Origin: Planctomycetota bacterium
GTDB taxonomy: Bacteria; Planctomycetota; Phycisphaerae; Phycisphaerales; UBA1924
Length of the DNA stretch: 64,000 nt
Assembly (NCBI GenBank): GCA_963204725.1
Contig: CAUJHH010000074.1
Coordinates: forward strand, 33,090 to 97,089
Direction of reading: 5' to 3'
Shown in pieces: positions 27,982 to 37,479 of this stretch. Position 1 is the stretch's first letter. Each line of letters opens with the position of its first letter. A program made the translations under genes and the position numbers. The notes beneath the pieces are model-generated. The model did no database searches and was not told the DNA's origin. It saw nothing but the letters and a program-made list of their open reading frames with translations.

Positions 27982-28383
27982 ATGGACCGCATCGACCCTT
28001 CCATAGGTCAGCCGGGCATGACGCCCCTCTCCAGACCCACGCTCTTGGGAAACGTCTACGCGCCGACCGTGCAGCGCGAGGCCATCCGGCAAGAGGGCAC
28101 CCTTGCACGCATCGGCCCGGCGGCGGACACGTTCGAGCCCACCGCAGCGAACGCCCCCGCGGCCTCGCCCAAGGATGCGTCTCCGACGCGTGCGGCCAGC
28201 CGCGCAGCTGCGCTGGTCGCGGCCAAAGTCCCGGGTGGCATTGATTTCACCGAGCCATCGAGCGCGGGGCGCGCGACGACGAATGACGCATCGCAAAGTG
28301 TTCCGCTCTACCGCCACCCCGCCGATAGGAATACAGTGGCGACAGCGGTTCACGCGGGACGGATCCTGGATGTGAACGGCTGA
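27982..28383 (+). CDS. Small unknown protein, likely disordered
   Basis: This 133-residue protein is rich in Ala, Pro, Thr and Ser, without a signal peptide or membrane helix. I do not recognise a domain. The segment RQEGTLARIGPAADTFEP and the end YRHPADRNTVATAVHAGRIL are the most sequence-specific parts. There is no clear Shine-Dalgarno sequence. It precedes the aminotransferase gene by 25 bases on the same strand. Confidence 0.5.
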   Translation: MDRIDPSIGQPGMTPLSRPTLLGNVYAPTVQREAIRQEGTLARIGPAADTFEPTAANAPAASPKDASPTRAASRAAALVAAKVPGGIDFTEPSSAGRATTNDASQSVPLYRHPADRNTVATAVHAGRILDVNG

Positions 28384-28408
28384 GCGTCCCGAATCCCGGT
28401 GCCCACCC

Positions 28409-29638
28409 GTGAAGACGACCACCTCCACCCGGCCTTCCCGGTCCGAGTTTGCCACACACTGGCGCCTCGACCCCGCGATCACATTCCTGAACCACGGCTC
28501 CTACGGCGCGTGCCCCGAGGTCGTGCAGGACGCGCAGAACGAGATCCGCGCCCTGATGGAACGCGAGCCCGTCCGATTCTTCATGCAGCATCTCGAACGC
28601 CTGACCGACGTGGTTCGAGAGCGCGTCGGTGCGTTCGTCAACTGTCGCCCGCAGGACCTCTCCTTCACGCCCAACGCGACGATCTCGATCGCGACCGTGC
28701 TCCTGAACATCGACTTCAAGCCCGGTGATGAGATCCTCGTCAACACGCACGAGTACATGTCCGCGATCAACGAGCTGGGTCGCATGGGCCAGCGCGTCGG
28801 CACGAAGATGGTCAAGGCCACGATCCCATTCCCGATCGCCAACGAGCAGCAGGTGATCGACGCCGTGATGGCTTCGGTCACGCCTCGCACCAAGCTCGCC
28901 ATCCTCTCCCACATCACCAGCCCCACGGCGATCATCCTCCCGGTCAAGAAACTCACGGACATGCTCCATGCCAAGGGGATCCGCGTCCTCATCGACGGCG
29001 CGCACGTCCCGGCCCAGATCCCGCTCGACGTCACCGACCTCGGCGCGGATTACTACGTTGCCGACTTCCACAAGTGGGTGAGCAGCCCCAAGGGCTCGTC
29101 CTTCATCCACGTGCAGCCCGGGCTCCAGAGGGGCTTCCGCCCGATCTCGCTCTCCAGCCGCGTCCACAATGTGCGTGACGATCGCGCCCCCTTCCTCGCC
29201 GAGTTCGATTACGTCGGCACGTCCGACTACTCCGCGCTCCTGTGCGTACCCGCAGCGATCGAGTTCTTCGAGAAGTCCATCCCCGGCGGCATCCCCGCCC
29301 TCATGAAGCGAAACCACGACCTTGTCATCAAGGGCCGCGCTGCCATCTGCAACGCCACCGGGCTCACACCCCCAGCGCCCGACGACATGCTCCCCTCGAT
29401 GGCAACGATCCTGCTCCCGCCGATGCCCGCCTCGCTCAAGGGTGTGAAAGCGGTCTTCGGCGACCCGCTGCAGGACCGCCTCGTCGATGAACACCGCATC
29501 CAGGTCCCGATCTGGGCCCTGCCAGACTGCGGCACGCGCTTCACCCGCATCTCCGCCCAGCTCTACAACACCCTTGCCGAGTTCGAGTACTTCGGCAAAG
29601 CCCTCGCCGTCGAGCTCGAGCGCGAAGCGGGCCTGTAG
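28409..29638 (+). CDS. Class V PLP-dependent aminotransferase, isopenicillin-N-epimerase-like
   Basis: This 409-residue fold-type I PLP enzyme has FLNHGSYGACP near residue 24 (substrate and phosphate region) and SFTPNATISIATVL near 89. Asp and His of the cofactor pocket are in LIDGAHVPAQIPLD near 195. The Schiff-base Lys is in DFHKWVSSPKGSSF near 220. This pattern belongs to the epimerase/cysteine desulfurase-like group. The substrate cannot be told from the sequence; there is no beta-lactam gene cluster. The start is GTG. Confidence 0.85.
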   Translation: MKTTTSTRPSRSEFATHWRLDPAITFLNHGSYGACPEVVQDAQNEIRALMEREPVRFFMQHLERLTDVVRERVGAFVNCRPQDLSFTPNATISIATVLLNIDFKPGDEILVNTHEYMSAINELGRMGQRVGTKMVKATIPFPIANEQQVIDAVMASVTPRTKLAILSHITSPTAIILPVKKLTDMLHAKGIRVLIDGAHVPAQIPLDVTDLGADYYVADFHKWVSSPKGSSFIHVQPGLQRGFRPISLSSRVHNVRDDRAPFLAEFDYVGTSDYSALLCVPAAIEFFEKSIPGGIPALMKRNHDLVIKGRAAICNATGLTPPAPDDMLPSMATILLPPMPASLKGVKAVFGDPLQDRLVDEHRIQVPIWALPDCGTRFTRISAQLYNTLAEFEYFGKALAVELEREAGL

Positions 29639-29704
29639 CCCAGCCCAATCCGCTCACCATCCACCGAGACCCATTCGCGCCCAGACGCTCCTCGCGCAAA
29701 GACA

Positions 29705-29735
29705 CACGCGCCCGTGGCTGACCGCCGGGCGCGTG
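29705..29735. terminator. Hairpin terminator between convergent genes
   Basis: A 10-bp stem (29705-29714 with 29726-29735; core ACGCGCCCG) encloses an 11-base loop. It sits between the converging aminotransferase and beta-helix genes and could serve both. There is no T tract. Confidence 0.6.
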
Positions 29736-29772
29736 CGTGGGAGGTTGGTTGAAGGCCGAAGCCCGCTTGGGC

Positions 29773-30897
29773 TCAGTGGCTGAAGTTGGCGAAGGGGCTG
29801 GTGGAGGAGATGGTGCCGCCGGCCGTGACGATGGGGCCGATCTGGTTGTTGGCAGCGTTCACGTTGGCGAAGCCGTTGCCGCTGGTCGGGTTCTGAGCGA
29901 GGTTGCCGATGACGAGGTTGTCATCGCCCGAGGCGTCGATGCGGACGGCGTCCGGCCCGCCATGGACAACGTTCTTCTCGATGCGGCTGCCATCGCCGAA
30001 GACGGTGATGCCGGGGACGGCGAGGCCGGAGACGGAGACGGTGTTGCCGACGATCTGGCTGGAGTGGTAGACGCGGATGCCGCCCGAGCCGCAGTTGGTG
30101 ACGGTGTTGCTCAGAACGCGGAGAGTGCCGGTGTTGGCCTGCCCGGCGATGCCGAACGCGACGCAGTTGGAAGCAGTGGAGTCCTGGACGAGGGTGCCGG
30201 AGGCGACGTTGAAGCCGTTCTGCGAGGCGGACTGGACCTGGCAGGCACGGACCACCGAATTGGTGCTCACGGAGATGCCGTGCTGGCCGGGCGAGTAGAC
30301 AACGGTGTCGGATACGAGCGAGTCTGCGCCCGAGTTCACACCGTCGGTGCCGGGATCGTCAACTATCGCGTTGCTCACAACGCTGCGAGCGCCCAGGAAG
30401 ATGCCATGCTGGCCGGGGGCGACAACCGTGACGTTCTCGACGCGGGAGTTGGCATAGAGGTCGATGCCGTGGCCACCCGCGTTCTTGATGGTGCCGTTCT
30501 TGACGGTGACGTTTGTGAAGCCCGCGCCGCCCGCACGGACGAGCGCCTTGGTGGTGGAGCCGCTGGCGCGGACGATGGTGAAGCCGTTGAGGTCGATGGT
30601 GACATCCGGCGCGTTGACGAGGATGCCGCTCATGTCGCCGGTGACGAAGAGGTTGCCGGTGAGGTAGTAAGAACCACCGGCGGTGATCTTGAAAAACGTC
30701 GTCGCGTCGCCGGGGGCGTTCTCAAAGGTGAGGGGCGTGCGCGCCTCGACCTGGTCGAGGGTCTTCATCGTCGAGCCCGGCGCGCCGGCGGGGGGCGTGA
30801 GCGGCCCGGCGAACGCCGCGAGGGGAGCGGCGGCGAGGGCGGCCGAGACAAGCAACGCTCGGACGGACTGGGTACGAACGGAGAGCGTGGGGGACAT
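29773..30897 (-). CDS. Exported right-handed parallel beta-helix protein
   Basis: This 374-residue secreted protein has a signal peptide (about residues 1-29, ending AAFA). From about 90 onward it is built of short coils with Asn/Gly/Val ladders (VTVKNGTIKNAGGHGIDLYA and following), the pattern of NosD/pectate-lyase-type beta-helices. No pectate-lyase catalytic residues could be identified, so binding or structural use is as likely as enzymatic. The ATG at 30897 is chosen because AGGAGG lies about 6 bases before it; the frame is open for 21 residues further upstream. No sorting tail is present. Confidence 0.78.
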   Translation of the reverse strand: MSPTLSVRTQSVRALLVSAALAAAPLAAFAGPLTPPAGAPGSTMKTLDQVEARTPLTFENAPGDATTFFKITAGGSYYLTGNLFVTGDMSGILVNAPDVTIDLNGFTIVRASGSTTKALVRAGGAGFTNVTVKNGTIKNAGGHGIDLYANSRVENVTVVAPGQHGIFLGARSVVSNAIVDDPGTDGVNSGADSLVSDTVVYSPGQHGISVSTNSVVRACQVQSASQNGFNVASGTLVQDSTASNCVAFGIAGQANTGTLRVLSNTVTNCGSGGIRVYHSSQIVGNTVSVSGLAVPGITVFGDGSRIEKNVVHGGPDAVRIDASGDDNLVIGNLAQNPTSGNGFANVNAANNQIGPIVTAGGTISSTSPFANFSH

Positions 30898-31128
30898 GCG
30901 AGGCCTCCTGAGGGGTGTGGGTCGTGATGATGGATTCGGTCGTGAACTTGCGAGAAACACTCCCGCCGCGCCACGCGCCTCCCGGCATGTGACACACCCT
31001 TCTCAACGCGGGCAGGGCGAACCCACCTTGGCCTCGACGAAGTGTTTTCGAACCAGTTCCCGCACAATCCCGGGCGCGCCCGCGAATCGACCGTGTTCCC
31101 GCGCTCCACGCCCATGTAGACTATTGGC

Positions 31129-32523
31129 ATGACGACCATGTCTACGCCCGCCGCCGCCACCCGTGCACCAGCCCTCCCACCCTGCGACTTCAAGCCCGCG
31201 CCCTACAGCGGCCCCACCAAGGCCGAGGTCCTGGCGATGCGCAAGGAGTTCTGCACGCCCGCGCTCGTCACCTATTACAAAGACCCGATCATGCTCGTGC
31301 AGGGCCACATGCAGTGGCTCTTCGACGAGACCGGTCGGCGCTACCTCGACGCGCTCGGCGGCATCGTCACCGTCTCCGTCGGCCACTGCCACCCGAAGGT
31401 CATGGCCGCCGTGAACGCGCAGAACGCGCTCCTCCAGCACGCGACCACCATCTATCTCCATCCCACCATCGCCCAGTACGCGAAGAAGCTCGCCTCGACC
31501 TTCCCCAAGGAGTCAAACCTCTCATCTGTCTACTTCGTGAACTCCGGCTCCGACGCCAACGACCTGGCAATGCTCATGGCCCGCGCCCACAGCGGCAACT
31601 TCGACATGATCGCGCTCCGCAACGCCTACCACGGTGGCTCCGCCGCGCCGATGGGCCTGACCTCGCACAGCACGTGGAAGTACAACGTCCCCGGCGGGTT
31701 TGGTGTGCACCACGCGGGTCTGCCGGATCGGTATCGCGGACGGTACGGATATGACGACGCGAACGCGGGCGAGAGGTACGCCGCGGATGTGCTGGAGACG
31801 ATCCGCTTCGCCACCAGCGGCAAGGTCGCAGGGTTCATCGCCGAGCCGATGCAGGGCGTCGGCGGCGTGGTGGAGATGCCGCCGGGTTACCTGAAGGCCG
31901 TGTACGAGCATGTGCGCGGGGCGGGCGGCCTGTGCATCTCGGATGAGGTGCAGACGGGGTTCGGGCGTACTGGCGAGAACTTCTGGGGATTCCAGACAGT
32001 CGGTGGCCCCGGTGTCTATCCCGACATCGTCACGATGGCCAAGGGGATCGGCAACGGCTGCCCGCTCGCCGCCGTCGTCACCACACCCGCAATCGCCAAG
32101 TCGCTCACCAGCCGCATCCACTTCAACACCTTCGGCGGCAACCCCGTCTCCATGGCCCAAGGCCTCGCCACGCTCGACGTGATCCTGGATGAAAACATTC
32201 AGGGCCGTGCGAAGATGCTCGGCGCGACGCTCTTCGCCGGGCTGCGCGACCTCCAGAAGAAGCACACCTTGATCGGCGACATCCGGGGCAAGGGGCTGAT
32301 GTGCGGCGTGGACCTCGTGACCGATCGAGCCGCCAGAACCCCCGCGACGGCCCAGTGTGCCGCCGTGTTTGAGAGGTGCAAGGACCTCGGACTCCTGATC
32401 GGCAAGGGCGGTTTCTTCGGAAACGTCCTCCGCATCAAGCCCCCGATGTGCCTGACCGAAGCGGACATCGGCTTCATGCTCGGCGTCTTGGATATGGCGA
32501 TCGGGGAGCAGGAGGGGGCGTAA
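31129..32523 (+). CDS. Class III aminotransferase, alanine-glyoxylate aminotransferase 2-like
   Basis: This 464-residue fold-type I PLP aminotransferase shows [19 protein letters not shown] near residue 66, [12 protein letters not shown] near 139 (phosphate loop), [17 protein letters not shown] near 270 and [15 protein letters not shown] near 305 with the PLP Lys. The pattern is that of AGXT2, which uses alanine or beta-amino acids with glyoxylate or pyruvate. The nearby pyrimidine-degradation genes (hydA, preA) make a beta-alanine or beta-aminoisobutyrate role attractive, but this is inference. The ATG at 31138 is an alternative start. Confidence 0.88.
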   Translation: MTTMSTPAAATRAPALPPCDFKPAPYSGPTKAEVLAMRKEFCTPALVTYYKDPIMLVQGHMQWLFDETGRRYLDALGGIVTVSVGHCHPKVMAAVNAQNALLQHATTIYLHPTIAQYAKKLASTFPKESNLSSVYFVNSGSDANDLAMLMARAHSGNFDMIALRNAYHGGSAAPMGLTSHSTWKYNVPGGFGVHHAGLPDRYRGRYGYDDANAGERYAADVLETIRFATSGKVAGFIAEPMQGVGGVVEMPPGYLKAVYEHVRGAGGLCISDEVQTGFGRTGENFWGFQTVGGPGVYPDIVTMAKGIGNGCPLAAVVTTPAIAKSLTSRIHFNTFGGNPVSMAQGLATLDVILDENIQGRAKMLGATLFAGLRDLQKKHTLIGDIRGKGLMCGVDLVTDRAARTPATAQCAAVFERCKDLGLLIGKGGFFGNVLRIKPPMCLTEADIGFMLGVLDMAIGEQEGA

Positions 32524-32600
32524 TCGTCGGAGCAGGCCTCGCTCTCTGCAAGGCGGCGTGAGCAGTTCCCAGCAACACGAGTGTGCCGGAGGAAGCCGCC

Positions 32601-33023
32601 ATGCGCCTGATCGAAGAGTATTCACTGTGGATCGGGAATCGGGGCGACCTCCGCGACATGCGTCGCATCCGGCTCGCTGGCATCGGCGCGATCATCGATC
32701 TGGCGGTCAACGAGGAGCCCTTCTCGATCGCGCGGGAGACCGCGCTCTGTCGGTTTCCGCTGGTGGACGGCCCGGGGAACGCGTCGTGGCTTCTGCGGTC
32801 GGCCGCGATGACGGTGGCGGAGTTGCTGCGCGGACGGGTGCCGACGCTGGTGATGTGCGGCGCGGGGATGAGCCGTGCGCCGAGTATTGCCGCGGCGGCG
32901 ATTGCGCTGCGGACCGGACGCGATCCTCAACAGTGCCTTATCGAGGTCACGCGCGACGCGCCGGCGGATGTGTCGCCGTCGCTGTGGAATGATGTGGTGG
33001 GGGCGATTCAGACCGCAGGATAA
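32601..33023 (+). CDS. Dual-specificity-type protein phosphatase
   Basis: This 140-residue cysteine phosphatase has the signature C-x5-R loop at residues 86-92 (MCGAGMSRAPSIAAAA). VNEEPFSIARE and FPLVDGPGN match the strands and the WPD-like loop region of dual-specificity phosphatases, with Asp in LVDGPG as the likely general acid. GGAGGAAG lies just before the ATG at 32601; a GTG at 32583 is also in frame. It lies 77 bases after the aminotransferase on the same strand. Its substrate is unknown. Confidence 0.78.
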   Translation: MRLIEEYSLWIGNRGDLRDMRRIRLAGIGAIIDLAVNEEPFSIARETALCRFPLVDGPGNASWLLRSAAMTVAELLRGRVPTLVMCGAGMSRAPSIAAAAIALRTGRDPQQCLIEVTRDAPADVSPSLWNDVVGAIQTAG

Positions 33024-33041
33024 CCGCTGCACGCCGACGAT

Positions 33042-34250
33042 TCACTTCTCTCGAAGTCGTTCCACCGCTTCGGCGAGCATGTCTCGATCCTCTGGAGGCG
33101 ACACGGCCAGCAGACGCTCGGCGATCTCGAGGCTCTGCTTGTCATCAAGCCGAGACAGGTATACCACCGCGGCCGTTGACTCCAGCTTCGATTCGACTTC
33201 GTCGTTCTGCGGCATCATCGTCCGCATCCCGTACGGCTGTGCCATCTCCTCAGGTGTCGCCTCAACAACCGGAGTGCGGCTCGCCGCACACTCGCGCAGC
33301 GCAATGCACGCCTCTGGTGTGCCCATTCGCCAGAGCGCCCATATCACGCGTCGACGAGTCTCCTCGTCGGGATGCGACAGTCCTGCACGCCCAACTGGTG
33401 CCGTCAGTTCACCGAGAGCGACTGCATCCAGCCCCTCCCACTTTGCGTTCCACAGGATCCAACGGGCCGCTCCGCGCAGGCCTGAGGGGTCATTGGTGAC
33501 CATCTCGACAGCACGAAGCATGTCCACAGCACCGACCAGCGGCAGAAGCTCTTGTACGATCAGAGACTCCAGCTGGTCCGTGCAATCCCACCCGTAAAGA
33601 GCGCCGCCGAGGACCTCAAAGTACAACTTCGCTGCCTCGGCGCCCCGAACGCGCGACGTGAATGCCGCGATCGCCTTCTCCTTTGTGTCCGCCGTGCCTA
33701 GCGCGGTGAGCACTTCCTTAGGAATCATCCGTTCATTGAACTTGTACCGCAATACCGCCGCCTCTGCACGGCGTTGCCCCTCTTGCCATTCCTCAAGCGG
33801 TTCCTTGAGCCCATGCTCAGCCAGCCAGTCACAGAGCGCCTTCGCACTCTCGGCTGTGAGCGCGCTGTCGCCCTCCCATTCGTCCACCCAACGAAGCGAC
33901 TGGCCATGGTGAAACCCAAGAGAAGCGATCAGTGTTGTGCCGCTGTAGAACTCGATCGTGGGCTCGCCACAGCACATGCAATGAAACCCGCTGAGCTCAT
34001 CGTCGATCCCGATCGCATCGAGAACACGGTCGACACCAGCCCGGTCCTTCACCTCAAACAGCGTCGCCTCGGATTCAACCTGCCGATGACAGGTCCCGCC
34101 CGATCGAATACGTATCCGGTCGGCACTTCTGACGGCTTGCCTGAACTTCTCTTCGCGGGGCTGGTCAGCGAATGCCCTGATAGCCACGGCGGCACCCGTG
34201 CCGACTGCGATAATGGCGACAACAAGCCCAATCAGATGCATGCGACGCAT
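33042..34250 (-). CDS. Membrane-anchored protein with HEAT-like helical repeats, unknown function
   Basis: This 402-residue protein has an N-terminal membrane or signal segment (about residues 5-26, LIGLVVAIIAVGTGAAVAI). The first 130 residues after it hold GFHCMCCGEPTIEFY, a Cys-rich sequence that could bind a metal. From about 180 the protein is all-helical with HEAT-like units (EETRRRVIWALWRMGTPEAC). Codon usage is more mixed than in neighbouring genes. GGAGG lies 6 bases before the ATG. I cannot assign a function. Confidence 0.6.
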   Translation of the reverse strand: MRRMHLIGLVVAIIAVGTGAAVAIRAFADQPREEKFRQAVRSADRIRIRSGGTCHRQVESEATLFEVKDRAGVDRVLDAIGIDDELSGFHCMCCGEPTIEFYSGTTLIASLGFHHGQSLRWVDEWEGDSALTAESAKALCDWLAEHGLKEPLEEWQEGQRRAEAAVLRYKFNERMIPKEVLTALGTADTKEKAIAAFTSRVRGAEAAKLYFEVLGGALYGWDCTDQLESLIVQELLPLVGAVDMLRAVEMVTNDPSGLRGAARWILWNAKWEGLDAVALGELTAPVGRAGLSHPDEETRRRVIWALWRMGTPEACIALRECAASRTPVVEATPEEMAQPYGMRTMMPQNDEVESKLESTAAVVYLSRLDDKQSLEIAERLLAVSPPEDRDMLAEAVERLREK

Positions 34251-34301
34251 CGGTTCCTCCGCAACCTATCTGCCCACCGTCACAACACAGCCGCCACCAC
34301 A

Positions 34302-35696
34302 CTATCCCCTCACCACCATCTGCCCATGCCCCATCTCTCCCACAAACTTGCCATCCCGCGCCATCACCTTGCCTCGCACGGTGACGACACTTGAGCGGCC
34401 CTTGAGCTCCCACCCCTCCCAGCCGTTGTAGTCCGTCGCCATGTGGTGCGTCTTGGCCGAGATCTTGCCACGGCACTCCGGGTCGTAGATGACAAGGTCC
34501 GCGTCCGCGCCGACGGCGATCGTCCCCTTGCCACGCAAGCCGAAGATCCGTGCCGCCCGCGTCGACGCGGCGTCCACGAACGTGTGCAGGTCGATGCGAC
34601 CGGTGGTGACGCCGTAGGTGTAGAGCAGATCGACGCGGTTCTCGACGCTCGGGATGCCATTCGGGATCTTGGTGAAGTCCGACTCGGGGGGCTTGCCCAT
34701 CGTCTTCTGCGATTTGTAATCAAACGGCGCGTGATCGGTCGCGACCGTCTCCACCGTGCGGGCCCGCAGCGCATCCCACAGAAAGTCCTGGTGCCTCTTC
34801 GCACGAATGGGCGGCGACATCACGTACTTGGCGCCCTCGAAGCCATTGTCGCCATCGCGCTCGGCATACGAACTGTCGAGCGTGAGATACGGGATCACGG
34901 TCTCGATATGGGCCCTGACACCGCGTGAGATCCCCGCCTGTGCGGCGCGGACCGCCTCCTCGCACGACGTGTGGACGATGTAAACCTCCGCGCCCGTCTG
35001 CTCGGCGAACGCCATGAGGTGCGCCACTCCCGACGCCTCAACCGCGACGGGGCGAGACAGCTCGTGCCATTTGGGCTCCTTGTGACCGGCCGCGAGGAGT
35101 TCCGCCTGCTTCTCCGCGATCAGCGTCTCGTTCTCGCAGTGGGCCGTGACGACCACGCCCAGCTCCTTCGCGAGTTTCAGCGCGTGGTAGAGCTCCCGAT
35201 CATCGACGCCCAGCGCGCCCTTGTATGCCAGAAAGACCTTGAACGAGCGCACGCCCCGCGACACGATCTCGCGGAGCTGCGCCTCGGCCAAGTCGTCCCA
35301 GCGCGACACCCCCATGTGGAACGAGAAGTCGCACGCGCTGACGCCCTGGGCCTTGCCGAGCCAGAGCTCGAACGCCTCCAGCGGCTGATCCCCCTTGCCG
35401 GGACAGATCATCTCGATCAGCGTCGTCGTCCCTCCGACGAGCGCGGCACGCGAAGCGGTCTCCCACGTGTCCTTCGCGTAGGTCCCCATGAACGGCAGGT
35501 AGATGTGCACGTGCGGATCGATGAACCCCGGAAAGAGGAACTTCCCCTTGGCGTCGATCACTTCGGTGCCCGTCGCGCACGACACCGGGCTGATGCCGCT
35601 GGCGATCCGCGTGATCGTCTCGCCCTCGCAGTAGACATCGGCCGTGTAATCGTCGCTCGCCGTGACAACCCGCGCGTTGGTGATCAGCAATGGCAT
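34302..35696 (-). CDS. hydA: Dihydropyrimidinase / D-hydantoinase
   Basis: This zinc enzyme opens the ring of dihydrouracil and dihydrothymine, the second step of reductive pyrimidine breakdown. The 464-residue protein shows the metal motif DPHVHIYLPF near residue 55, the Lys to be carboxylated in FKVFLAYKGALG near 147, VVTAHCENE near 177, VYIVHTSCEEAV near 230 and ATDHAPFDY near 310. KIPNGIPSVENR near 330 also fits. The start at 35696 follows ACGGAG by 6 bases; a GTG at 35726 is possible. It directly follows preA, which does the preceding step, so the two form an operon. Confidence 0.92.
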   Translation of the reverse strand: MPLLITNARVVTASDDYTADVYCEGETITRIASGISPVSCATGTEVIDAKGKFLFPGFIDPHVHIYLPFMGTYAKDTWETASRAALVGGTTTLIEMICPGKGDQPLEAFELWLGKAQGVSACDFSFHMGVSRWDDLAEAQLREIVSRGVRSFKVFLAYKGALGVDDRELYHALKLAKELGVVVTAHCENETLIAEKQAELLAAGHKEPKWHELSRPVAVEASGVAHLMAFAEQTGAEVYIVHTSCEEAVRAAQAGISRGVRAHIETVIPYLTLDSSYAERDGDNGFEGAKYVMSPPIRAKRHQDFLWDALRARTVETVATDHAPFDYKSQKTMGKPPESDFTKIPNGIPSVENRVDLLYTYGVTTGRIDLHTFVDAASTRAARIFGLRGKGTIAVGADADLVIYDPECRGKISAKTHHMATDYNGWEGWELKGRSSVVTVRGKVMARDGKFVGEMGHGQMVVRG

Positions 35697-35726
35697 GTGC
35701 AACTCCGTCGCTCGATAGATACCCAC

Positions 35727-36869
35727 TCAATCGTTGGAGACGAGCTTGCTCGACTGCTCGACAAACTTGTCGCCGGACCACGCCGCGTCCTTCGTGACCA
35801 TCCCCTTCGCGGCATTGCGTTCCGCCGCCTTGGCCGCCGCCTGACGCTGCACCAGGTCCGCGTGCGTCGTGAAGTACTGCAGTGAGTGGCCCCGGAACTC
35901 CTCGATCGACTTGAACCCCTTGCTGTCCATGAACGCCGAGAGGCCGTCGCAGAGGGTCTTGCACATTGCGTAGCCGTGGATCATCACGCCCGTGCAGACC
36001 TGCACCGTGCTCGCGCCGAGCAGGATGAACTGGGCCGCGTCCTCGCCTGTTTCCACGCCGCCGATGCCGCTCACCGAGCGGCCCGGGAACTCCTGCTTCA
36101 TCATGCGGGCGCACTCCATCACCATGCGGAGCGCGATCGGACGGACCGCCTTGCACGAGTACCCGCCCGGCGTGGTGTACCCCTCCACCGTCGGCTCCGG
36201 GCGCAGCGTCTTCAGGTCCACGCCCATGACACACAGAATGGTGTTGATCGCCGCGATCCCTTCGCAGCCGCCCCCCGCGCTCCCGAGCGCGGCACGCGCC
36301 GGCTCCTCAATATGCGTGATGTTGGGCGTCATCTTCGCCCACACCGGGATCTTCGAGACCGTGTTCACCCAGCCGCAGACCTCGCGGAGGATCTCAGGGT
36401 CCTGTCCCATCGCCGCGCCCATCTTCCGCTCGGGGAGCCCGTGCGGGCAGGAGAAGTTGAGCTCGAAGGCATCGACGCCCGCGTCCTGGCATCGCTCCAC
36501 GATCTCGACCCAGGCGTCCTTCTTGTACTCCTCCATGATCGAAGCGATCAGCACGCGATCCGGGTACTTCTGCTTCACCTGCTTGAACTCTTCGATCCAC
36601 GTGTCAAACGGGCGATCGGAGATCAGCTCGATGTTCTGCCAGCCCACGATTGTCTGGTCCGTCTTCGGACCCACGCGCATCCGCGCGTAGCGCGGCGCAA
36701 CGTTGATCACCTTCGACGCGTCAAGACTGATCGTCTTGGCGATGACCGCGCCCCACCCCTCGTCGAAGGCCTTGCAGATCACGTTCGCGTTCGTGCCGGG
36801 CGGCCCGGAACCGATCACAAACGGATTCGGCAGCCTGAGTCCGTCAACAACCACGCTGAGGTCGGCCAT
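35727..36869 (-). CDS. preA: Dihydropyrimidine dehydrogenase, PreA-like catalytic subunit
   Basis: PreA reduces uracil and thymine to the dihydro forms using FMN. The 380-residue protein begins with PNPFVIGSGPPGTN, and has LNFSCPHGLPERKMG near residue 130 (active-site Cys) and SVSGIGGVETGEDAAQFILLGAS near 265 for FMN phosphate, shown here in parts: GIGGVETGEDAA and ILLGAS. It lacks the C-terminal pair of 4Fe-4S clusters found in longer PreA proteins, and PreT is not adjacent, so the electron donor is unclear. GGGAG lies 7 bases before the ATG. hydA follows 30 bases after its stop. Confidence 0.88.
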   Translation of the reverse strand: MADLSVVVDGLRLPNPFVIGSGPPGTNANVICKAFDEGWGAVIAKTISLDASKVINVAPRYARMRVGPKTDQTIVGWQNIELISDRPFDTWIEEFKQVKQKYPDRVLIASIMEEYKKDAWVEIVERCQDAGVDAFELNFSCPHGLPERKMGAAMGQDPEILREVCGWVNTVSKIPVWAKMTPNITHIEEPARAALGSAGGGCEGIAAINTILCVMGVDLKTLRPEPTVEGYTTPGGYSCKAVRPIALRMVMECARMMKQEFPGRSVSGIGGVETGEDAAQFILLGASTVQVCTGVMIHGYAMCKTLCDGLSAFMDSKGFKSIEEFRGHSLQYFTTHADLVQRQAAAKAAERNAAKGMVTKDAAWSGDKFVEQSSKLVSND

Positions 36870-36984
36870 GGGTGGCTCCCGCTATCCAACGAGCCAAATG
36901 CCGGGCGCCGCCGCCGCCGCTTGGCCCGATGGATAGTTCACTATACCTGAAGCGGGCACCGGACACGAGGGGGCACGCCGCTCA

Positions 36985-37389
36985 TCACTTCCGATCCGCA
37001 CCGGCCATCTCCATGCACCAGTTCGGGCCGTAGAGGTGCTGCTTTCCGATCACCACGTGCGTCCCCATGATCCTGGAACGCCGCTTGAGCGTGATCTGTT
37101 CCCACGGGATGCTCATCGGGGGCATGCCGATCCAGCGCGCGGTCAGAGATGGATACAGGTGCAGGTACGACGCATCGACGGCCACGTGGATCGAGTAGCC
37201 GAGATTCAGCATCCCGATCTTGAACGACTGGAATTCCTTCCGCACCGCGCCCGGCTCCGGCTCGACGGGCGGGTGCCCGCGCGCCAGTTGCTTCAGCGCC
37301 TCGCCGCACGCGCGCAACATCGCCCACACGATGATCGCATCCAGCGAGAGGAAGAGTGCAACGATGCCGACGACGCCAAGTGGATGCAT
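36985..37389 (-). CDS. Small membrane protein of unknown function
   Basis: This 134-residue protein has an N-terminal membrane helix (about residues 4-28, GVVGIVALFLSLDAIIVWAM). The remaining 100 residues look like a beta-rich soluble domain with paired Trp and Tyr (ARWIGMPPMSIPWEQITLKR), as in PH-like or bacterial DUF domains attached to membranes. No close family recognised. It lies between topA and preA on the same strand, with 90 and 115 bases on either side. Confidence 0.6.
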   Translation of the reverse strand: MHPLGVVGIVALFLSLDAIIVWAMLRACGEALKQLARGHPPVEPEPGAVRKEFQSFKIGMLNLGYSIHVAVDASYLHLYPSLTARWIGMPPMSIPWEQITLKRRSRIMGTHVVIGKQHLYGPNWCMEMAGADRK

Positions 37390-37479
37390 GTCGTCACACG
37401 CCCGTTGAGCGTGGGAGAGGCCGGACGCCGCGCCCGCCCGCCTGCGCTCAGATTCGACCGCCCATCATCTATCGCCCGC

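Noticed and set aside
28409..29638. Part of a beta-lactam antibiotic cluster
   Set aside because: The isopenicillin-N-epimerase-like label is only a fold similarity; no synthetase or oxidase gene is nearby.
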